DNA of 64,000 bases. It comes from Lycocorax pyrrhopterus obiensis (Eukaryota; Chordata; Aves; Passeriformes; Paradisaeidae). Position numbers and translations under genes: made by a program. Under the pieces are notes generated by a model. That model saw only the letters and a list, made by a program, of their open reading frames with translations, was not told where the DNA came from and made no database searches. Every line of letters starts with the position of its first letter. Position 1 is the first letter of the stretch. The stretch spans positions 6,813,465 to 6,877,464 of the forward strand of contig JACSVZ010000004.1 in assembly GCA_014706295.1 (NCBI GenBank). Reading direction: 5' to 3'. Positions 1 through 13,142 of the stretch are shown here, piece after piece.

Positions 1-2110
1 GATGAGCACGCCCGGGGCCAGGGGCAGCAGAGGCAACGCTTGCCCCATTTCTGTTGCAGCCAGCACAGGACCCCAGTCTGGCACCTCTGCTACAGGTACC
101 AGCAACAGGCACTGCCTGCCCTGATGCTTTTCCATTCAAAAAACAGGCCATGACAAAAATATTCTTGTAGGACAAGGGACAAGCAGGCACGTGGGAAAGG
201 CACAGGGGGAGCAAAGATGCTTCACTCTCCAGCAAGCGACAGGAAAACCCAAAGAGCATCTTTTGCACCTCCTGATGTGGTTAAACAAGCACAGTGAAGC
301 CTTTCCCAAAGGGATGGTGCCAGCATGATCCCACAGCCACACACAGCCCAAATGGCCACTGAAAGACTCCACTGCAGAGATCCCTCGGCTCACGAGGAAA
401 AGTGCCACCAGTTTCATTGCAGCATCTCCGCACTCGCTCTGTCACAAGGCCACCTCAAAATAACATTGCCACATTTACTTCCAAATTAGAGGCAGCACAG
501 CCCTGACCTGTGCTATGGCCACCCTGCAGGGCTCTGGGCACCCTGGGTAGCCCCACAGCACAGGGAGGGGGTGTCGGGTATGGATTGTTCCCAGCTCCGC
601 TCACCCAGGAGCTGCACCACAGCTGGGGCACTGAGAGCTGCAGGGTTACTCCTCCTCTGGATGCTCCACATTATTTTTTCTCTGCTTTGGGACAGTTGGA
701 GAAGCGCCACTGATCCCCCTGCCACAAAGTAACAGCTTTCACATAATGGAAGTTCAAGATCTTTGCAAAACCCACAAACCGCTCACACATCCCCAGACCC
801 CTCCCCGGGACAGGGGCAATGACAGCACTGGCCACAACCATGAGTTGCAACCCAGAAGAGTTCACCCCTCAAAGGCAAAACAGAGCATGCAGCAATGCAT
901 TAGCCCCCCCACATGCATTCTTTAAAAAATTATTTTAAGTTTTCTGCAATATCCACACCCCTGTGCACTGCTGCCAACGACAAACAGAAGGATGGGAGAA
1001 GAGCTGAGGCCGGAGCGGCAGGGAATTGCCGGAACACCGGAGAGCAGCCGCCCGAGTGCTGCGCAGCCAGGTAGAGCTGACAGAGGCGTCTCTGATTCAT
1101 AATCTCTGCTCAGCACTTCTCCTGTGCTCTAATGAAAACCGTGGCATATTGGTCGCTCTCGCTGCCAAGTGATGTGGCCATGCCCTCTCCACAGTATCCA
1201 GCTACAAACACGCTTGATGGGCACTCTCCGGGGGGACTGCCTGCGCTGGTTTTACATTGCTAACATATGTAGGTACACCTGAAAGCTGCAGCCTGCCACT
1301 TCTCGTGGACCTCGCTGGGGTACCTTTGCTCTTTTGCCACCAAGGGTTAATTTTCTGATGGCTGCTTTGCCGCTGAAGCTGGCCAAGTTTTTCATCGCCT
1401 GCAGAGCACCACAAGCTGTGATTTGGAGCCAGAAAACACCATTAATTTTCTAAATAGGAAGGATCACATATGTAAACTGTCTGGGTCTATAACCAGTTGG
1501 GCAGGTAGAAGGCAAAGAGAAGGAAAGTGGATTTTTTTTTTTTTAACACCAAAGCAAAATAAATCCAAGGCTGCTGACTGCACTGAAGCTTCTTGGCAAA
1601 GCTGGGCTCCCCCTTGCCTTCCCCTGTGCCCCCACCACACACACACACTCTCAGCATCACCCATGGCAGTGCTCATTTTTACTGGAAAAGGTCAGCTTGA
1701 TGATTTATTGAACAGTTATTGAAGTTTTTTACATGAGGCTGTACAGAAAAGTCACTGGAAAATTCAAGGAAGCGGCTCGTGGTTCGTATCAGAACCAGGC
1801 CGACAGCCTTCCCACACCAGCGTGGCCTAGTCCTGCCCCACGAGTGTCACCGCGAGCGCCCGGTGGTGCCGATGGAGCTGGCGGGTGCCCTTGGAATTCA
1901 GCTGGAGCAGAGGGCTGCAGCAGTGGGATCCAGTGTTTGCTCCCCACACCACCCTCCTCTCCACACACCCACGGCAGCCCAGGCCCCAGGGATGCCTGGT
2001 TTCTCTCAGCCAGGCACACGCACAAGAACAACCCTCTGGTGGTGCAGAAAGAAGAGATGGGAGCCCAGGGGCTCTCCTGCCCTGGTAGGGTGCAGCTGCC
2101 CACACCCCCT
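1..2110. other. Non-coding stretch, no gene seen
   Basis: I find no exon, RNA gene or full repeat here. Open frames on both strands are short and overlap one another with no recognisable domain. The only local structure is a 13-base T run at 1532-1544, a short CA run at 1636-1648 and a minus-strand CTCF-like core at 2032-2042. Composition is mixed and moderately GC-rich, with few CpGs. Confidence 0.7.
2032..2042 (-). promoter_or_regulatory. CTCF-like core motif
   Basis: The minus strand reads CCACCAGAGGG, which matches the central part of the known CTCF consensus (CCASYAGRGGGC) up to its last base, where T replaces C. Motif match only; occupancy is unknown. Confidence 0.2.
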
Positions 2111-2117
2111 CCGGCCA

Positions 2118-2230
2118 CTGGCCGTGCCTCAATTTCTCTGTATACAAGCTGGTGTGCAGATACTGACCACAGAGGGGTGCTCTGAGTCTTAATTAATTAA
2201 TTAACACCTTGTGCAAGGCACTTGGAAGGT
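2118..2230 (+). repeat. MIR SINE relic
   Basis: Two collinear pieces resemble the MIR consensus as I know it. GTGCCTCAATTTCTCTG at 2124-2140 matches the 'gtgcctcagtttc' segment. The region 2166-2228 follows the MIR 3' part: an AGGGGTG-like block, then a TGAG..TTAAT..TTAA block, then GTGCAAGGCACTTGGAA in place of the usual 'gtaaagcgcttagaa'. The TTAATTAATTAATTAA at 2189-2204 would then be a local expansion inside the SINE. The element is old and diverged, and its 5' half is not recognisable. The alignment was made by eye. Confidence 0.5.
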
Positions 2231-2245
2231 CTTTGGTGGAGGGGA

Positions 2246-2974
2246 CTACCAAAGTTCATATTATGAAGTGACTTAAAAGGCAAAAAAAAAAATTATTAAT
2301 CTGGTTTTTTTCCAAGTCTTTCATGCAACATTTGGCACTGTGCAATTCAGCTTTCCAGCTTTTACATGCCCCTCCACAAATACTTTGGAGCTGCCTTCTG
2401 CTCCCTTTGTGAGCTGAAAAGGGCAGGACCAAGGGCTCCCTCGACTGGCAACCACCACACTCAGACCCAGCACCACCCGCACCACAGGGGACACCCCGGC
2501 TCCTCAGAGCAGAGCAAACCCTCTAGCTGAGGACCAGGGCAGAAGAATTAAATTTTTTCCAAGTTACTCAGTACAGCAAAGACACAAAGGAACATGGGGT
2601 TTTTTTGCTTTCAGGTGCTGTGTAAATACCGAGGCAATCATAGGCTGCTTGCAGCTGTGATTGCACCGTGACCTCCCAAGGCCTGATCCTGCACTTATTC
2701 CCCACTGCAGCAGTCATCCCAAGCAGATGCAAGAACCACTGCAGGATCAGGTCCTTAATTAGTTCAATATTCTCCCCCCACCCTCTGCCTTTTACCACTT
2801 TCCCTCCCAAGGAAGAGTATTATTCATTAAGGGCTGAGCAGAGCCCACCGGAGCTCATTTCAGCTGAGCTCTCCCTATGATCTTCCCAAGCCTTTAGCAG
2901 GGAGCGAGCCTTGGACTCTCTTTCATGGGCTGCGTTGTGACCTGGCTTCAAAGTGTGCAAAGAGGTTCCACGGC
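2246..2974. other. Non-coding stretch, no gene seen
   Basis: Nothing recognisable beyond a run of about ten A at 2282-2291 and pyrimidine-rich patches. Open frames are short and unconvincing. Confidence 0.65.
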
Positions 2975-3440
2975 TCCCTTTGTGCAGCACAGTCTCTTAA
3001 TTGCACTTTTAAACACAGTGTAATTTTTGTAATTAACATTATGGTTTCAGAGGGCAGAGAAGCCTGCACTATGCTAATTACAAACTGGAGTAGTCGGAGT
3101 AGAAATCCAAGGCTCCGGTTGCTGGGGCCGAATGCAGTTTTTATGAAGGATTTCAAAGCTCCTCCGTGGGCTCTGTGTTCTGAGTTATCATTAGCATTTG
3201 ATAACATAAAGAATTTTTATAACATATGACAGATTTTGATGTGAAGATTTCACCTGATAACTGGAAAATTTACATAAAGACCTTCATTAGCTCTCTGCTC
3301 ACATTACTGCGAGCGGAAGAACTACAGCGCGCTGTCTCCCTGCAAGATGGGGCTTGGGAGCCGAAGAATTCGTGCTTTATAATAAAATTTATAGTACGTT
3401 ACGAAGGGAGGTTATAATAATCCTCAATGATGTTGGGAAT
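2975..3440. promoter_or_regulatory. Candidate conserved non-coding element / enhancer
   Basis: This block is complex, non-repetitive sequence with many homeodomain-type TAAT/ATTA cores (for example GTAATTAACATTATGG near 3029-3044 and GCTAATTACAAAC near 3073-3085) and TTTATAA/TTATAA motifs towards its end. It has no useful open frame. The texture resembles deeply conserved developmental enhancers, but that is an impression. No alignment was possible, so conservation and activity are not shown. Confidence 0.3.
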
Positions 3441-4490
3441 CAGAGCAATTCAAAGAGTGGAAGGGAGCGCGAGAGGTGACGGGAAGGGATATTTCAGGAT
3501 TGCCATGCAGTGGAGGCCGCCAGCTGCGGCAAAGGCCATAAAATATCCCAGAGCAGCTGCTCAAACCCCACCACAACACCCAAGCACAGGCCAGGACCCA
3601 TCCAGGCTTCATCCCATGGCTACCACAACAGTTTGGGGTGGCCTTCTGGATGGGCAAATGAGGGTTTATTGTCACTGCTGGGCAGAGAGTGACCGCATCT
3701 CCGCGGGATGCATCACCCTCCACAAGGAATACGTTCCCTTTGCTATAATGGATACAGTGCCTCTCATCATCACAAAATCCACACCACCCAGAAACCACTA
3801 GTAAAAGTTGATCAGTGTCTCTCTCTTACAATCGTAACATCCCATGGCTTCTCCTGGGACAGCACAGTATTTCCCAGACATCTGCACTGCTCCAAGACCT
3901 TTCTGATGCCCAGTGAAGGCTGCCTGTCTGCATCCAGTGGACATTTTCTTTTCTAAACATTTCATATTTATTATAACCTTCAGTAAATAGCTGAAATTGC
4001 TCACCAGCAGTGTCACAAATTAAGAGCTGATGCCCACAGAGCTGTTCTGTGGCACACTCCTGCCACACTGAACCAGCCAGGGATACCACAGACAGGGATC
4101 TGAGCAACGGCCAGACCTTAAACCCATCACAGTAACCTCAGCCTGCAAAGCTTACTCAGTCTTTTGATGTCATCAGTATCTGTTTTCTGAATTTCTTCTC
4201 AGGCTAAAAAGCCTCCCCAGCACATTCAACTTGAGGTAGAATAAATTCTCTTGCTCTTCCCACAGGAAAACCAAGCACTCTCACCAGCTGGTGCACAAGC
4301 TTCATTCCAAGTCTCCAATGGGACTGTTAAAACCACTGGGTGTCTCAGACAAGCCTCCTTACTCCTGCTGCATGTGGAAGAGCCACACTGGGATTTCCAG
4401 AGTTGCCTCTGCAATGGAATCTCCCTTTCCTCTACTTTTGCAAGCCCAGTGGTTGGAGAGACCAAAAAGCAACCTTAGATCAATGATCAA
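3441..4490. other. Non-coding stretch, no gene seen
   Basis: Mixed-composition sequence. Open frames of up to 124 codons on both strands around 3424-3801 mirror each other and have no domain, so they are treated as chance. A short GC-rich patch at 3516-3530 (GCCGCCAGCTGCGGC) is near-palindromic. Confidence 0.65.
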
Positions 4491-5170
4491 ACTTTCGTAG
4501 TAGATGGCTTTTATTTTTACAAAATATTTGCTTCCAGCAGAGTATATCTTAATTTACGAATGCAGAAATCTGTCATTAAGCTTTGACCCAGCTTCATGGC
4601 ATTGTCAAATGCAATAACGTATCTTTTAATAGTTTTATATCAAGTAAGGACATAACATATCATTAGTTTAAATGTATTTGCAAGCAATTACCCCCACCAG
4701 GATATTTGTGAATGCTCATGCAAAATTGATGAAATTCTGACATGCTTAAACATTGTTCATTTAGCTCTGTTCCTTATGTATAGAAAAAATAGAATAAATA
4801 ATTCTGCTGCCACTTGCAAACTACTGCTCAGCATTTTCATTCTGTTCGTGGCTTCTGTCCTGCCTTTAAACGATAGCCCTTGGTGATCATTTGGAAAAAC
4901 AGTTTCATATATGTTTAATTTTAAATAGATGTACTAGATTATTCATTCCTCTTATTATTGTTCAATGCAGTAATTTAAACATGGACTAGATTTAGTGCGT
5001 GTCAGCTGCCTTTCTTTTACAAAATGGGATAAATTATTAAATGAGCAGAGGTTGTTTGACAACGGGTTTTCCAGTACTTCACAAAAGAAAGACCTTTGAC
5101 ATTCAGCTGTCTTTTGCAAAGAATAAAGAGCAAATCAATTAAGCCTCTATCCTGTGGTTCAAAAACACAC
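4491..5170. promoter_or_regulatory. AT-rich candidate regulatory block
   Basis: About 680 bases of AT-rich, non-repetitive sequence almost free of long open frames. It contains TTTGACCC at 4583-4590 (nuclear-receptor half-site-like) and many TAAT and TTAAT cores. It borders ordinary sequence on both sides. It could be a conserved enhancer or simply AT-rich neutral DNA. Confidence 0.22.
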
Positions 5171-8100
5171 TGTTATGGCACATTCTTGCTTACCTCTCAG
5201 TTGACTTGGGAAGACTCAACCCATATCTCAGTCGTACCATGAGGTAAATTATTGATTTCATCGTCAGGTTTCCTTGCAAGCTGCACTCTCTGGCCCAAGC
5301 ACCTTCAACAGAGCCATTCCTACAACTCCTCTGCTCATTCCCAGGCCTACAGAAAATTCCTATCAACCTCTGGCAACATTTGCCACGCACTTGGAAGAGG
5401 TGTTTATTTTTGGCTGCTTCTTGCAGGGAGGCTCTGACTTTCTAAGAAATGCCTTCATTGACAATGGGCAGGAACCTGTGTGTTTACAACTCCTGTGTGA
5501 GAAAATGTCCAAGGAGGTGGAGGGGACATCAGGTGTGAGATGATCAAAGCTAATTTTATAAAGTTTTTTGACTCTGTAGAAACCAAAAGTGAAGGGTTTT
5601 TTTCTCTGCCAGAATTAAGATTTTTGTAATTCTACTAAGCTCTGTTGATCATCTCTCACATTTTTTCATCCTGTTTTTCCACTCCCAAGTGACACAAACA
5701 TTTTACAAGCTAAGGGCTGATCCAGAAGAGAAACATAAATCACTGAAAGTACACTTGGAAAAAGACTACCCAGCTTGGGAGTCTCCCAAGCCCCTTCCTC
5801 ACCTGTAAAGGATGCTTCCCTGCTATCTTTAGGCTGGAACTTCATTCACTCAAGTTTCTACCATCCCAAGTGACGGGATTTGCATTAGCTCCCCTGGGGC
5901 ACTGCTCCTGCCAGGAAGCTCTCTGTACTGCTCAGCTCTAGCTTTCTATTTCTCCCTTTTCCCTCCAGGACCAGAGCTTTTTGAGCAGTGTGACAGCTCA
6001 CAGGAGGTCTTTGGGCCTGAGGACTGCCCCAAGGCCACCTGCACAGAGAGGTGTCGGGGCTGCAAGTGCCACCATGCAAGAGGGAGATGCACATATTTTT
6101 GAGTCACTGATTAATTTAGAAATAAAAAAAGAAATCCAAAGTTATGTCTTGCCATAACTCTTTCCTAGGCTGCAGTATTTTTTCTTGTAGCAGAACAACG
6201 AAGGCAACAGATGTGGGGTTTGTACCTGCATTTTCTCTTGGGGGGAGCTTGTGCACACCCTGCCCGGGAAGCGCTCGTGGGATTTTGCAAACTCCTGCAA
6301 TCCCACTTTAGAGCATTGCTTCCTGAGAAAAGGTTAAACGAGGTTTAAGTGCAACGTAATAAACCTTCACTGTTCATAAAGTTGTGTGATAAATGCACGT
6401 GTGGTTACTCTGGATAAAAGCACCGAGGTCAGCAGGCAAAGCTGGGAAGCAGCAGCCCCACGGAGCCAGACCTAGCACAGGGCAGCCCATCCATCAGTGG
6501 GGTGGGATGTTCCAGCCCATTCCCAAGAAGCTCACCCCGAGCTGGGATAATGCCTCACCCACCACAGACACACCACTTGCACAAAATAAGAAACTTTTGG
6601 CATTTGTAAATGGACTACAGCAGAGATTGCCAGTGCAGGTGAGCAGAATGGCACTTCAATTATTATTGTTGTTTTAAAGTGAAACTCTGATTGCTAGGGG
6701 CATCCCAATTTTATCGAGCTCATTTTATTTTCCCTACATATGTTTGAATAATATGTCCTTTGCCAGCAATAAAAAATTGTCACATACCCCCTCACCACAA
6801 GTAGCAGTTTATATAAACATAGCATTGTCCTGATGAGTTCAGATATGAACCTCTTTGTTTATAGAATTTCTCCACAATTTGCAATATTTATGATTTAGAA
6901 AAGGAACCAAGGGGGAAACAGCCTATGAGGAGCTATTGTGCCTGCAGACTTGATTCACCAGGTAGGGATGTGGTCGCAGAATAATGATCTTGGTGAAAAT
7001 AATAATAATAATAAAAGTAGCAGTAAAACAGTATGAACTTCCAGTGCATTCCCCTCACTTTGGGAGCCTCAGTAACACAGCAATTTTAGCCCTGAGGGGA
7101 CTAAAACTCAACAGCAAGGTGGTCAAAAGCCCTCTTTACCAGCATTACAGGAGTGTTAAGCTGCGTCTGTGTGTGCGTGCAACCACCAAGGGCCCTGGAA
7201 AGAGCAGGACAAGGACAGGTACCCTTGGTGGGACGAGGGACTCAACAGCAGCACAGCAGTCAAGGTTCATCCTCTGTAGCACAGGGACACTGGAGAGACC
7301 ACATTGGTCTGAAGAAGCAGTAAAGTCTCACCAAGAATGGAGTAAATGGGAGAAAGATTTCCATCCTCAGTTATGCCAAGCTCAGACACTCCCCAGCTGG
7401 CGAGGAGGAGGAGGGATCTCCCCCCGTGGGACATCTAACAATAAGGACTTCACATCAGCAGCGCATCAAGAGACAACATTACTCCAAGTAGAAAGAAAAA
7501 CACAACAAGAGCTGCTTTTAAGAGGTTTCTTCAGGGGTTGTATCCTCCAACCACCACTTGGCCATGGAGCACAAAAGCCATGTTCAAGAGGGCACTTCCT
7601 TCCCCACCACGCTGCCAGAGGCCTGGGGCAGACAAAGCCCAAACCCAACTCTCTATACAACAACAAGGTTGGAAGCAGAGGCCTTCCACCAGCCAGGCAC
7701 TTGTTATTGTGAGGGCCCAGCCATAAATTGTGTTTTTTATAATGATTGCCTCCAAATTGGATTTTCGTCACAATCAGAGAGCCATTTACTGGAAGCAATT
7801 GCTAATTACACACATATCCCCTGTAGGGAGGATGTGCAGCAAAATGAGCATTTTGGTGGGACTTTCTTGCACTTCGTACCTCCCACAATTTCACCCGTGG
7901 ACATTTTCCAACAGGGTAGGCTCAAATGTTCTTCATCTGACCTCAGCAAGAGTTTTGGCTCAGCACAGTCCTGTGAGAGTCTGCTGTATATGTTTTGGTC
8001 AATTAGAAAACAAAACATGAAAACAAATACTCCTTGAATCACTCTGAAAATCCCACAGGGCACCTTGTCCATCCTGCTGACAACTAAAATATTTTTCTTC

Positions 8101-8690
8101 AGTCTATTCCCACTGTGGTTTTCACTGGCCAGCGTGGCACGGCTTTCCTAGATCTCTCAGGAGACCAGTCCACAGACCACTAGCCCATATTATTTTTTCC
8201 TTGGCTTGAAGTTTTCCTTAGCTCAGTTTCATCCCATTACTCTTTCCACTTAAAACATCCCAGATAATTCTCCTTATGCATACACTAGCAGCTTTCCTGT
8301 CTATCCAAACTCCTTATGGGAGACATCTTGAACTTTTTTGCTCCTGAAGAAGCCAAGCAGCCACGACCGCTGAGGATGGATTTCACCACTTTGGCAAGGA
8401 GCTGTCTGAAGATATTTACTTCCAATGTCAGAGCCTACATTTATGTGTGAGCCCCTCACACTGCAAAGGAACCTTAGTCTAAGCCCAGCTTTGAGTGGAA
8501 ACTCACCCTGAACCCAGGAGAGGTTCTGGTTCGTCTCCCCAACACCTTGGTGTGTGCATCCAGCACCAACATTCCTGGGTTACACCCCTAAATAAAATGA
8601 TGACTATTTATTTCCTCCTTCACATATGACAAAATAAAACAAATCACCCTGATAATTCCAGCATCTCACCTCGGGACCTGCAGGAGCTGC
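5171..8690. other. Non-coding stretch, no gene seen
   Basis: No exon or RNA gene recognised. It contains an ATG-initiated open frame of 242 codons at 6984-7712 (+). Its translation starts in an AAT microsatellite (Ile/Val-rich) and then shows no domain, signal or splice logic, so I treat it as chance. A POU octamer lies at 5878-5885. Confidence 0.6.
6998..7014 (+). repeat. AAT microsatellite
   Basis: Five tandem AAT units plus a partial unit. Short and perfect. Confidence 0.85.
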
Positions 8691-8699
8691 CTGCGAGAA

Positions 8700-8725
8700 C
8701 CATAAATCCTTGTATGGATTTATGG
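8700..8725. repeat. Perfect 10-bp inverted repeat
   Basis: CCATAAATCC at 8700-8709 is repeated in inverted form as GGATTTATGG at 8716-8725 around a six-base spacer. It could form a small cruciform or be a dimeric binding site. No loaded function is visible nearby. Confidence 0.6.
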
Positions 8726-10510
8726 CCACGCAGTTACCTTGTGATATCCAAATAAACCCACCTGGATGAAAACTGGGGAGTCAGATTTATTCCTGGAGCA
8801 ACTCCACTGAAGGCCCTAGAGTTACTCCAGAGATTAATTTGAAGCAGTGTCTGTAGCACAGACCAGTTGTGTTGTGTTCCTGGCTGCAATTAAGAGCTAC
8901 AGAGTGTCCTGGACTTCAGAGCACAGCATTTTCCCTCTTCAGCTGCATGGGATTCTTTCAATAAAGGTATAATGGGGAGAGTAATGAATAACCTTGTTTT
9001 GTTTAGAAATTTGGGGACCTAGGCAAGAGCATCTGGGATAAAACATTCTCCATCAGGAAATGCCATTTTGCTGGATAGGAACTTGGTGCAGGAGCCAGCA
9101 CATTTTGATAGAACCTAGCTTTAGAACAAAAATTGAACCTTGGTGTTTTGGTGAGAATAAACCCTAAAATTAAATTTCATTGGAACAGAGTGAGTCAATT
9201 ATTCATTGCCAAAGAAAAAGTTGTTCTGAACTGTTACTTTGCATTATGTCCCTAATTATAAAAGAAATACTGAATTGGAGTGAAACCTTTTGATTTATTG
9301 AACTAGAACATTTTGACTAATTCAAAAGAGCATGTCCCAGAAATGTGTTTTTCACAGGCAATTTCAAACTTTGTGCCAGTTGTTCCGATTCAGAACAAAT
9401 CTCTGCGTTTTGAAATCACAAATTTCCCAGTTAAATGGAAATAGGATGGATGAGAAAACCAAGCAGTTTACACAAAACTGGTGGCAATACTACACACAAG
9501 CTGCTCACACTCCCAGAGCCCACTGCCCACCCAGCACAGCCACAAGACACCACATCCCCATCCCTGGAATTGTCTGTAGTGGAGAGGAAAAGCAGTGACC
9601 AGGCTATTGAGTGGTTAACTACACAACTGTTACCTAATGGTCCTCATTTGCATGATTTTAATAATAATGAGCAAAACCAAACAGTTAAGTTGCACTTTCT
9701 ACCTCAGCAAAACCGAGCCATAATTGTGTAGAGAATAATTTTATGGGTGAAGTGTGCCCTATATTATAAGAGATTAGAATAAAGTGCTCTAATATTCAAT
9801 GTCTTAGCAGGTGCAGGCACTTACCTGGGCAATTAAAATCTTTTTAATATACAAATCACAGCCAATGAGACTATCAGCACAACAAACTGGATCTTTGAGG
9901 ACATACTGTGTTTGTCTAAAATAGATTTTTGTTTGCTAGCAATAATTTCTCTAACTTTTGTTTAAAAGAGCAAATGATAAACGCAGACAAATTGGCAGGA
10001 GATTCTTAAAAAAACCTTATTTCTGTGAAAGCATTCATTGCATCTCTGTCTTTGTGTAATACAGGCATTGATGCCTTTTACTTAATACCTCTTTTTAAGA
10101 ATATCCACATGCAACAATTGATATTATATTTTAATATTGTGTTTGCTGGGGGATACTGGGCTGGGTTGAATAGAGTTTGGCCTTGAAATAAGAATCTGAT
10201 CATGGAGAGCACATGAATTTTCTTTAATTGATGGATCCATTAAGTTCATTAATGCCCTCCTTTGTACTCAGAGCATTCTGTGAACATGAACAGGTAAAAC
10301 AGGTGTAATGTTTCCTGTCAGAAAAAGCATTTTCCAGTTACTCCTGAGCAATTTCACAACTTAAAAAAAATATCAAGACAACTTGACTCTGCCACCACCA
10401 AGCTCTGCACATAAAACCACACTGGATTAGTGTTAACTTGTAAATCTTTGCTACCTTTCAAAAAGCAGGATTTTGCATGCAAATATCAGCCAAAAGCACA
10501 ACAGAAAGGA
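8726..10510. other. Non-coding, AT-rich in its second half
   Basis: No gene is seen. From about 9600 to 10150 the sequence becomes AT-rich and has very few long open frames, with many ATTA/TAAT cores and POU octamers at 9646-9653 and 10477-10484. This part may be regulatory, but the signal is only compositional. Confidence 0.5.
10472..10483. promoter_or_regulatory. Palindromic POU octamer site
   Basis: TTTGCATGCAAA is a perfect 12-bp palindrome built from two inverted octamer-type half-sites, with a full ATGCAAAT at 10477-10484. POU-domain factors can bind such elements as dimers (known biology). Use here is inferred from sequence only. Confidence 0.25.
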
Positions 10511-10832
10511 CTGTTTTAAGGAACTTTAAGGAGTGAAGGCAGAGAAGTGAGGTTTGTCACCCAGGCCCACCACTTCTCCCACCCTCAGTCCAGCCGAGTG
10601 ATGCAGTCCCACCCTACAGGAGCAGGGCAGGAGGTGCCGGATCACCCACAAATCCACTTCCCCGATTGTTAGGGCCCAGAAAAACAATTTGGGCAAGGAG
10701 AGCAAATTGGCGTTTGCAAAATGAGCATCCCTTTCTCCTTGTTGCCTGCTGGAAAACAATCCTGGTGGTTTCCCAAGGAGGAACCAAAGCCTGGCAGCCT
10801 CCTCACTCAATTCACACCTATGCCTGTGCAGA

Positions 10833-10851
10833 GAGGTGCAAATTGCACCTC
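10833..10851. repeat. Near-perfect 19-bp palindrome
   Basis: GAGGTGCAA and TTGCACCTC flank a single central A. The nine-base arms match perfectly. It could be a dimeric protein-binding site or chance. Confidence 0.55.
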
Positions 10852-13129
10852 CCAGAGCTGCCTCTCCAGGAGGGTTTATCCTAAGGGAGGGCAAGCTTTG
10901 CTGCACAACCACCCTTTGAGCGAATCCTCTCCTGGAAGGCAGCTTTCATCCAGGGACACTCCTCAACCCCAGCTCCACAGCAGGGAGCCTTGGATGCTTG
11001 GCTCTGAAGGAATTGCCACAGCTCCAGTATTTGCAGCTCTGGGGACATGCCAAGCCTGCTCTCGCTGCACCAGGAGGGATCATGGCCTTTCCCATCTGGG
11101 AAACAGGCTGGGGAAGAGAGGTGCTGAGTGCCTGGAAGCAGCTGGAATAATTTAAGGCTGAAGGCAGACTGAGAAATTAGTTACTTGAAGACCAACAGAG
11201 AGGTGCTAAACCAACACATGCGACCACAGACAGTCAAACCACGGACATTGCGTGAGATCACTCCGTTGGGAAGTGTCCCAAAGTCCCACAGGGGCACAGA
11301 ATGACATCAATTCGCACATACAGAGTGCATTCAGCAACCCCCACAGAGATGAGTATTTGGCTGGAAACTGGGGCCACTTCAAACCTTTTGCAGGTAACCC
11401 CATCAGTCCCAAGTGAGAGTTGCCCCCTCTTGGAAGAAGCTGTTGGTTTCCAAAGTTTTGTTTTTGCAAATAGGTGGAAAACACTCCTAGCATGGCTAGC
11501 TAAGACAGAAAATCACTTTGCAATATATGAATAAAAACAGGCTTTTCCACCTCAAGAGAGGTTTCATGACTTGTTAAACCACACACCTCAAAAAAAGTTA
11601 TGTTTCCAAATTAGGCTTCCCTTTCCAGCCTACAGAGAGAGACAGGCAAACGTACCTCACATGACCACCCCTGCTACGAACACCAGCACCCTTCTCCGTG
11701 CCCCAGGCCTTCCTGTGCAGCTGGAAATGAGCAGCTTGGGCCCTCCTCCGTATCTGGGTGACTTTAAGTCATTATCACAGCAATGCCCAGGGACCTTTTC
11801 CTGGAGACCCTTCCTATGATGAGCAGCAACCCTTGCCAGGAGCTCGTAGAGAACAAGCTGGAGAAAGCAGGAGCCCACCCTCTTTGCTGAGAGGGTCATT
11901 TGGCTGGCCCTAAATCCCCAAAGAGGTTTGCAAGTCCGGATCTCCCTCATCCTTCTCTTTTAATGCTTGTGTCATTAACCACAGCACACTTGGCTCCCTT
12001 CTTGTTAAACCATAAACATGGGAAAATCCCTGAAGTTACCAGTGCCTTAAAAAAATAAATAATGCAAGCTCTGAGCCTCTCTGCTTCTGCTGCGGAAACA
12101 ATTTAAACCCGAGCTTTGGTTCGTACCCAAGCTGCTTCTTAAAGAAGCTTAAAGCACTTTAATGTTCAGACATTCTTGCACGCCCAGTATCAACATTTTG
12201 CCTTGCGGTCTCTTCCAAGTTCGCTGGGAAATACACATCTGCAACTGCTTTACATACTTTTTGCATTCTCATTTCCTAGGCCAAAAGTCTTCCACTATCA
12301 AGCCACAAATTAATCTAATTATTTGGATATTTAGGCCTTTTAGGCTCAAGTCAGCAGAGAGTTAGGCATGTGTCTAATATTGCCTCTGCAACGTGACTGC
12401 TGGGGGACTATTTAAAGATAAGCACATGCCTAAACACTGCACTGAATTAAGCCTCAGCATCTTCAGAAGCTGCCTTGAAACAAACCGGGGTTTAGGCACA
12501 TCAAGAATTGCCTTGGAAGAGAAAACCAGAGGATGGGAAGGTATTTAGCAGGTGTGCAAAACCACCCTATGAAAGGAATAGATTGTTTTGGACAAAAATA
12601 CTCAACACATGGCTGAGATACCTGTAATAATTATGAGAAAGGAACAATTTAAAAAAAAAATATTATTTTTGTAACTCATCATACGGCAACTTTGACAAGT
12701 TTGAGGAGACTTACTTCACCTTCAGCACTGTCTTTTAAGACTTGTCCATGATAAAAGAGCAGCTTTTTTCCACAGCACAAACACAAAGGTGTCAGGTTCT
12801 GCAAGGGGCCAGCATTGGGCCAGCCTTGCCTCGACCCTCTGGTCTGTGTGGCCTAAAGAAAAACAACTCCCAGAAAGGACTTGGCAACCAAAAATCAAAC
12901 ATTCAATACCGTAAATAGTTAAATGAAAGGAAATAAGAGCGAAAGCAAACTGTAAGAATCTCTATCACGTTTCCAACTGCAATTTGGGCATTTACATGCA
13001 ATACTTACAAACCTTTAAAGAAGCTAAATTATCCAGGCCTATTATCCTGATGTTCAAATTCCACACATGACTCTGCTCTGGGGGGAACGGCAGAAATGTG
13101 ACACCGCATCGGGGACCACCCTGGGACAG

Positions 13130-13142
13130 CCACCAGAGGGGA
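13130..13142 (+). promoter_or_regulatory. CTCF-like core motif
   Basis: CCACCAGAGGGGA matches the CTCF core CCASYAGRGGG on the plus strand, with a G in place of the following consensus C. Motif match only. Confidence 0.25.

Noticed and set aside
6984..7712. 242-codon plus-strand open frame as a gene
   Set aside because: It starts in an AAT microsatellite and has no domain or family resemblance.
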